Origin: Bactrocera neohumeralis
Taxonomy: Eukaryota > Arthropoda > Insecta > Diptera > Tephritidae
Assembly: GCF_024586455.1 (NCBI RefSeq)
Contig: NC_065920.1
Location: 56,861,960-56,925,959, forward strand
Reading direction: 5' to 3'
DNA: 64,000 nt
Shown: positions 57,966 through 64,000 of the stretch, one piece after another
How positions within the stretch are numbered: position 1 is the first letter of the stretch
Layout of the letters: each line of letters starts with the position of its first letter
The notes under the pieces: model-generated
Database searches by the model: none
What the model was told of the DNA's origin: nothing
What the model saw: the letters and a program-made list of their open reading frames with translations, nothing else
Translations under genes and position numbers: made by a program

Positions 57966-59376
57966 ACAAAATATTTTTTTGATTGAAAGCTTAAAAAGTT
58001 ATTTCAGACCATCTCATGCACTATATTGGTCCTAACGTTTACTTTCATGTCGTCTGAAATCTCAGAACAGTTCGCATAAGGAGAGAGAATAGTCCCGCAA
58101 ACTAATTGTTAGTTAATCAGTTGATCCTAACAGGGATCCAAACTAAGAGTACTCATCATGTAAATTAAATTTCCATGAACCTAGTACTTTGAGGTTTTTT
58201 CTGAAAGGTTAAGAGATATGTTTAAATATTATACTAATGCCAACTATTTATTCACTTTAGAAAAATTAAAATATCATCGATCTCAAGGCTAGTCAAAGAG
58301 TGTCCTCTAGCAATAGCATAAAGTTCCCTCGTGTTAAACTTGTTAGAGTAGAGTAAGTGGAATCGCTCGAAACTTCACCTGCATTCTAGCGCTAGATCTG
58401 TGGACTTCATGTGAGCCCCTTCTGACTCAGAGTGACTCCAGCTCTTAGCAATGTCAATCTTGCTGCAATTGTAGGTGTTCTGAATGAAAACACATAGGCT
58501 CACGTGCATTGCGCCTTAATATGTGAATGAAGGTGAGGTGGAATCACTTAAGCATTTTCTCCTCTACTATCCAGATTTTGCCTTACTGAGACTAAAATAT
58601 CTCAATAGACGCACAAGTATCAAATTTATGCTCAACTCAAAACACTTCGTTGGTCCGCAGGGATCCGGTGATTAATATTCAGGATCTTTGGTTATTAAAA
58701 AGAATTGAAATTCACCGGTGTATAAGTGAGTTCTAGCGCTATTTTTTGCTAGGAGATGCACCCTACGCCTTAACCTAGTCAAAGCAGGGAAGATAAGTGT
58801 TTATTAGTCGCAAATTTTCAAAGTAGCTCATAGAAAATTGAAGCGATTCTTAATATGCGATGGTCTATTTGATTCATAAGAGCTATAGTGAGATCATTCA
58901 TGGTTTCACGAATATCAGCCTGATTACCTCAACTAGTCTAAGGTCAAATTAATTCGGAAGAAGGTGCATATGTTGTAATTGGAGTCTATTTAAATATCCT
59001 GTAAGGATAGTAAATTAATAATTTAAAATTTAATTTCATATAATTTTTTAGGTGCAAGTTTTTCGATACAACCAGATATTCCCTGAAAATGTTTGAAAGA
59101 CACGAAAAAATAAGTGTTTAAAGTTGAAACTAAGAGGATTTCAGCGATTTTTTTTTCAACATCGAAAAGAAAAGTTTCAAGTGCCCTCGAAGAAATAAAA
59201 AAAGTTTTAAATGAAACACCCCAACGTATATGTATGTATATCCCTCTCGCTTAAATTTAACTTAAAGAATATTGATAATTCTACATATACCTATTTTTGA
59301 CTATTCTGGCTATGTCTTCCTCATACTATAATATAGTATATAGACAATTTGACTCCATTAAGTATGTCGTACTTAC
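57966..59376. other. Unannotated sequence, probably intron of the Ig-domain gene
   Basis: No element or exon recognised. It lies downstream of the splice donor at 59376 on the minus strand, so it should be intronic if the exon is used. Confidence 0.5.
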
Positions 59377-59584
59377 CCACAACATCCAGGTAACCAACTT
59401 GACTTTTCATCGGATCCGTATTGATCTGACACATATACCAGCCTTTGTCCGCTTCCTTAACGTCACGTATTCTCAATATCCAAGCACGCTTTTCAGCATG
59501 GATTATGCTCATTCGGTTATTTTTCGTTATAACGTGATTTTGTATCGTTAGTATTGTTTGTGTGTCGACGCGCAACCACGCAAT
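59377..59584 (-). CDS. Exon of an Ig-domain neuronal surface protein (DIP/lachesin-like)
   Basis: One 208-nt internal exon. It reads 'IAWLRVDTQTILTIQNHVIT', 'RIRDVKEADKGWYMCQIN' and 'DPMKSQVGYLDVV', the second half of the first Ig domain. It includes the strand-C Trp and the strand-F Tyr-x-Cys of the disulphide. The NTDPMKSQ block is characteristic of dpr-interacting proteins and relatives, which pair with Dpr receptors in synaptic wiring. Acceptor AG ends at 59585; donor GTAAGT begins at 59376, leaving phase 1. The frame is open with no disabling change. Other exons are not found in the window, consistent with long introns. The paralogue cannot be decided. Confidence 0.87.
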
Positions 59585-60346
59585 CTAGGCGATAGCTCAA
59601 AATAATCATATGACGCACAGGAATGCGAGTGTGTGTGTTTATGTATTGGTTAAGCATAATGCGAGACGTGTCAAGCCGTTGGACACAACCCATTCATTTT
59701 CATATTAGCAGATAGTAGTACATATGCCGCAAGACACACGTATTCATATGCATATTGGGTAATTAGTTAGTTTTGGTTTATTTGTATTTGCGTATTTTCA
59801 TAGGTGGTCCACGTGTGCCGGTTGGTTTATTTATCCATTGGACGTGAAAGTGGTTGTGTTGAATTTTCCACGGAGTTCCACAATATGTTGGACACATTTC
59901 CACATATGTGAAGTTGTATGTGTAGTTTAGTATCAGTAAGGAAGGAAAAGGAAAGTGAGAAGAAAATTTATGAGAAAATTGTTTGTTTACCTCTAGTTTA
60001 ATAATTAAACATTTTATTATAAAGTACTCCGCAGAGTTGTCATATACATACATGTATATGCTGACATATATACATATATAAATATATTTGTATCTTAAGG
60101 ACATATGCTATTGAATATGTACATAAGTGTATTTATAAATCTTAATATACGCTGGATTGCTTCGCGCTGTTGTGAATATCTCAATGAATCAATTATTTAA
60201 CATAGAGTACGAGTATGAGTACTTTTCTTTAGGATTAAAGGCAATAACGGCGTAATTAAGTTCATGAGGATGAATGGCTCAATTTCAGTAGACGAATTCG
60301 TGTTCTATACATACATATAAACATAGCTATATATATAAGAAGGAAG
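59585..60346. other. Unannotated sequence, probably intron upstream of the Ig exon
   Basis: The minus frame 60104-59778 (108 codons) shows no Ig features or splice context and is not called. (TA)/(ATAC)-rich microsatellite-like patches lie at 60045-60085. Confidence 0.45.
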
Positions 60347-60588
60347 GAGTCATGTGTAGAAGTTCACGCAAGTAAGGAGAGTTCTGTGATCGCCATTCAC
60401 TTGGGAGTGGCCAGAAACGATTCTTTTCCGCATGGCTCAAGCAGCTCACTACTTCCGGTCTTTGACCAAGTATCCTCTAGGTAGCCTAAGAACAACCGTT
60501 CGAAGGCAAGTTAAAGTGAGAAGGTGAAACATCCCCTCCGCAGAGTTGTGCGCCGGGTTTGGGACTCGCCACGTAAAAAACACTACCA

Positions 60589-61470
60589 ATGCAAAAATAC
60601 CAACAGCCTCGGAAGAGAAACCCCTATTTTGATGACGACCATGGCAAACGAAATAAGGACTACAATATTAGGGCACCTGGAATGTCCGGTCGCTTAATTG
60701 GGAAGGTGCAGCTAGTTGATGTCCTCGTGAAAATAAAGGTTGACATTACCGCCGTCCAAGAAATGCGATGGACGGGACAAGGACAGAGACGAGTAGGTCC
60801 TTGTGACACTTACTACAGTGGCCATATAAAGGAGCGCAAGTTTGGTGTAAGATTCGTGGTGGGAGAGAGACTCCGTCGCCGAGTACTATCATTCACTGCG
60901 GTGAATGAACGTCTAGCCACTATCCGCATCAAAGCGAGGTTCTTCAACATGTCGCTGATTTGCGCCCACGCCCCGACGGAAGAGAAGGACGATGTGACCA
61001 AAGATGCCTTCTATGACCCCTTGGAGCGCGCCTATGAGAGCAGCCCCGCCACAATGTTAAAATCGTGCTTGGCAACTTTAACGCCAGGATGGGCAAAGAA
61101 GGTATCTTTGGCACTACGGTCGGTAAATTCAGCCTCCAGGACGAAACATCCCCAAATGGATTGAGGCTGATCGACTTCGCCGGGGCCCGAAATATGGTTA
61201 TCTGTGGTACTAGATTTAAGCACAAGAAAATACATCAAGCCACCTGGTTATCTCCGTATCGAAAAGCCAACAACCAGATCGATCATGTTGTGATAGACGG
61301 AAGACACGTCTCCAGTGTTCTAGACGTGTGTGCGCTCCGATGTCCTATCATAGACTTGAACCACTATCTTGTTGCAGCCAAGATTCACACCCGCCTCTGT
61401 GCAGCAAAAAGCGCACGCCAACAAACACAAGGAAGGTTCGACATCGAGAAACTGCAATCACAATAGACAG
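60589..61470 (+). pseudogene. RTE-like endonuclease domain (frameshifted, catalytic Asp changed)
   Basis: The target-nicking APE-type endonuclease. 'GTWNVRSL' lies one frame from the annotated open frame at about 60670. Then 'VDITAVQEMRWTGQGQRR' (catalytic Glu), 'NERLATIRI' and 'SLICAHAPTEEKDD' lie in frame 60589-61164. A shift near 61050 leads to 'VLGNFNARMGKEG', where the usual GDFNA Asp is Asn. After that come 'ANNQIDHVVID' and 'LNHYLVAAKI' (final His). The sequence ends at TAG about 61464. It is related to the proteins often mis-annotated as craniofacial development protein 2. Confidence 0.83.
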
Positions 61471-61604
61471 CCGAACGATTTTCTACTCGGCTTGCACTCC
61501 TGCTCTCTGAGAGCACTCGTCAACAACTCGGTATAAGGGAACTGTGAGACGGCATTTCAAACTCCTTACTTACAGCTGCAACCGAAACCATTGGTTTTCG
61601 CAAA

Positions 61605-63245
61605 ATGCAAAAAAAAAACAGCTGGCACGACCAGGAGTGCCGTGTCGCAGTGGAGAGAAAACAGGCTGCCTACCTCGCAACGTTACGATCGACCACAACA
61701 CGTGCGCGATGGGATATATACCGAGAGTTGAAGAGGGAAGCGAGACGCAATTGCAGACAGAAAAAGAAAGAGGCCGAAATGCGTGAGTACGAAGAGCTTG
61801 ATAAGCTGGCCGACAGGGGTAATGCTCGAAAATTCTACGAAGAAATGCTGATCTAGTCACCGATGACTAGAGCATACTTAAATTATGGAGGGAACACTTC
61901 TACAGCCTGCTGAATGACAGTGAACGTACAACGCCAGGAGAAGGCGAACCCGATTCCCCAATCGATGACGATGCAGCAGACGTTCCATTGCCCGACCATG
62001 AAGAAGCTCGAATAGCAATTACCCGCCTGAAGAACAACAAAGCGGCAGGGGCCGATGGATTGCCGGCTGAGCTACTCAACCACGGCGGCGAAGAACTGAT
62101 AAGGAGCATGCATCAGCTTCTTTCTCAAATATGGTCGGATGAAAGCACACCCAACGATTGGAATTTAAGTGTGCCCTGCCCAATCTACAAAAAGGGAGAC
62201 CCCACAATCTGCGCCAACTAGCCGTGGGATAACCCTCCTCAACATCGCGTATAAGATTCTATCGAGCGTATGGTGTGAAAGATTAAAGCCAACCGTCAAC
62301 GAACAGATTGGATCTTATCAGTGTGGCTTTAGACCTGGGAAATCAACAACTGACCAGATGTTCACCATGCGCCAAATTTTGGAAAAGACCCGTGAAAGGA
62401 GAATCGACACACATCACCTCTTCATCGTTTTCAAAGCTGCTTTTGACAGCACGAAAAGGAGCTGCCTTTATGCCGCGATGTCTGAATTTGGTATCCCCGA
62501 AAAACTAATACTGCTGTGTAAACGTTGAGCGACACCAAAAGCTCCGTCAGGATCGGGAAGGACCTCTCCGAGCCGTTCGATACCAAACGAGGTTTCAGAC
62601 AAGGCGACTCCCTATCGTGCGGCTTCTTCAATCTGACTTCAATAACTTTGAAGTTGAAGATAATTTCGCATATTTGGGAACCAGCATAAACACCACCAAC
62701 ATTGTCATCCTGGAAATCCAACGCAGGATAACTCTTGCCAACAGGTGCTACTTCGGACTGAGTAGACAATTGAAAATTAAAGTCCTCTCTCGACGAACAA
62801 AAACCAAACTCTATAAGTCACTCATAATTCTCGTCCTGCAGGGGCTTGAACGATGGCATCAACTGATGAGTCGACGTTGAGAGTTTTCGAGAGAAAAGTT
62901 CTGCGAAAGATTTATGTTCTTTTGCACACTGGTCACGGCGAATATCGCATTCGATAAAACGATGAGCTGTACGATATATACGACGACATTGACATAGTTC
63001 AGCGAATTAAAAGACAGCGGCTACGCTGGCTAGGTCATGTTGTCCGGATGGACAAAAACGCTCCAGTTCTGAAAGTATTCGACGCTGTACCCGCCGGGGG
63101 AAGAAGAGGAAGAGGAAGACCTCCACTCCGTTGGAAGGACCAAGTGGAGAAAGACCTGGCTTCGTTTGGAAGATCCAATTGGCGCCACGTAGCGAAAAGA
63201 AGGAACGACTGGCGCGCTGTTGTTAACTCGGCTATAATCGCGTAA
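61605..63245 (+). pseudogene. RTE-like RT and C-terminal region, copy 5 (YADD deleted)
   Basis: Basic linker 'QKKKEAEMREYEELDKLADR' is at 61605-61856. 'KNNKAAGADGLPAELLNHGG' is at 61988. 'CGFRPGKSTTDQMFTMRQIL' and 'FIVFKAAFDS' (motif A with the first Asp changed to Val) are at 62169-62528. 'GFRQGDSLSCGFFNL' is at about 62590. A deletion near 62635 then removes the YADD box and joins to 'NNFEVEDNFAYLGTS'. The C-terminal block 'LRWLGHVVRMDKNAP' to 'RNDWRAVVNSAIIA' ends at 63245. Several frameshifts. Confidence 0.83.
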
Positions 63246-63275
63246 GCGGTGTCTACGCCAGTAAAGAAGAAGAAG

Positions 63276-64000
63276 ATATATGTACATATTGTTATTGATT
63301 TACAAATTACAGTATAATCAAATAGAAAAAATTATGCTTAGTTAATAAATGTGTAGTATATACATATACAAAAATTAAGTTAAATTTACTCGCTATTTTT
63401 TAAGTGGCTTAAAAAGTGCTCCACATCAGCAGCTTTACAACTTTCGCAGTTGTTAAAATTAAAGAAAGTTCCTTGCAAAAACTTGATTTGTTGATCTATC
63501 TTTGAATAGCACCTATATGCTATAGTGGTTTGATCTAAACGATTTCTTTCCTTTGCTTTGGACAATAATCCGTGGAAATTTTCATGGAGATACTTTGTCA
63601 AAAACAAAAGTTTTCCATGCTGAGATTTGAGTTTGATATTGCAATTTGTGTGGCAACGATATGTAATAGTGGTACGATCTGGACAATTTCTTCACAATTT
63701 ATACCATTGTTTTAGGTTATAAAGTATGTCGAATTTCGTGAAGATACCTTGTAAAATAAAAAAAATTCTCCATACAAGATTCCGATCGCTCATTTTGTAT
63801 GGCTTCTGTTTATAGTTTGATATCGATGGTTTTGACAAATTAGCAGCTTAGTAGGGAGGAGAGGATGTGGGCAAAATTTCAAACTAATATCTCGAAAACT
63901 GAGAGACCAGTTCACATAGATACACATGGACCGTCGAGCATGGCTAAATCGTTACGTTGATTATTTACGCAGATATTTTGTAGGTTCTCCCACGTTTTGT
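63276..64000 (+). repeat. Mini-me-like repeat family A, copy 6 (from about 63465, runs off the window)
   Basis: From about 63465 units beginning 'cctatatgctatagtggttt' and 'cgatatgtaatagtggtacg' repeat with the family A period. They are followed by 'gggcaaaatttcaaactaat', 'ctcgaaaactgagagaccag' and 'catggctaaatcg'. The left hairpin is missing and the right end lies outside the window. 63276-63464 is unassigned. Confidence 0.68.

Larger units (their letters stand above)
60347..63275 (+). mobile_element. RTE-like non-LTR retrotransposon copy 5 (longest, with 5' end)
   Basis: About 2.93 kb from 'gagtcatgtgtagaagttca' (5' UTR, shared with the inverted piece at 15125-15377) through apurinic-type endonuclease, RT and C-terminal domain to an (AAG)n tail at 63275. 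Size, domain order and tail agree with RTE-group elements. It is antisense to the Ig gene and probably intronic. Frameshifts and deletion of the YADD region make it inactive. No clear target duplication. Confidence 0.85.

Noticed and set aside
59778..60104. 108-codon minus-strand frame as the preceding Ig exon
   Set aside because: It lacks the first Ig Cys context and homology to the DIP N-terminal half; no plausible splice donor in the right phase.
1..64000. tRNA, rRNA, CRISPR arrays, riboswitches and bacterial-type operons
   Set aside because: No cloverleaf, rRNA core or regularly spaced repeat-spacer array was recognised; the sequence is eukaryotic. A tRNAscan/Infernal run would be decisive.

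Overview
This is a repeat-dominated, AT-rich stretch of an insect nuclear genome, most likely a higher dipteran. A tephritid fruit fly is my best guess from the repertoire of repeats; that is inference. The only host protein-coding sequence I can support is one exon (59377-59584, minus strand). It encodes half of an immunoglobulin domain of a DIP/dpr-interacting or lachesin-like neuronal cell-surface protein. The rest is mostly decayed transposons, plus two 100-base assembly gaps (29982-30081 and 51764-51863).

Layout. 0.4-1.2 kb is a hairpin-ended repeat and 1.3-2.8 kb a Helitron Rep/helicase relic. 4.3-6.7 kb is a non-LTR retrotransposon with an RNase H domain (family 'LINE-A'). 6.7-10.0 kb holds two RTE-like non-LTR copies joined head to head. 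12-14.8 kb has a mini-me-like repeat and a mariner relic. 15.1-17.2 kb is an RTE-like copy whose 5' end is inverted and whose body is split by a 537-bp insertion with a 15-bp target duplication. 17.2-18.6 kb has further hairpin-ended repeats. 19.8-21.3 kb has a mariner relic followed by a decayed ORF of a conserved family I cannot name.

22.4-37.1 kb contains a segment of several kilobases present twice (copy 1 from 22356, copy 2 from about 32297). It carries the same mariner relics and the same LINE-A insertion in both copies. Copy 1 also carries a 2451-bp PIF/Harbinger element (26415-28865); copy 2 preserves the empty site. Between the copies lie an assembly gap, a deleted Helitron (30082-31677) and a mini-me-like repeat. 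A third, older and more diverged copy of part of the segment lies at 37.35-38.0 kb.

38-44.9 kb is very AT-rich and almost free of recognisable transposons. It contains a degenerate tandem array (39.3-40.5 kb) and a possible promoter/5' UTR (about 40.7-41.2 kb). 44.9-54.8 kb has more mariner/Tc1 relics and mini-me-like repeats. 56.4-58.0 kb and 60.3-63.3 kb are two further RTE-like copies on either side of the Ig exon, and the latter retains a 5' end, endonuclease and 3' tail. The window ends inside another mini-me-like repeat.

The most unusual structure is the Harbinger element. Its transposase gene (minus) and its MADF-BESS gene (plus) each have two exons, and the second exon of each lies inside the other's intron. 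A second theme is that two abundant repeat families share one design: a mini-me (GTCY)n core, internal tandem units, hairpins at both ends and a similar 3' terminus.
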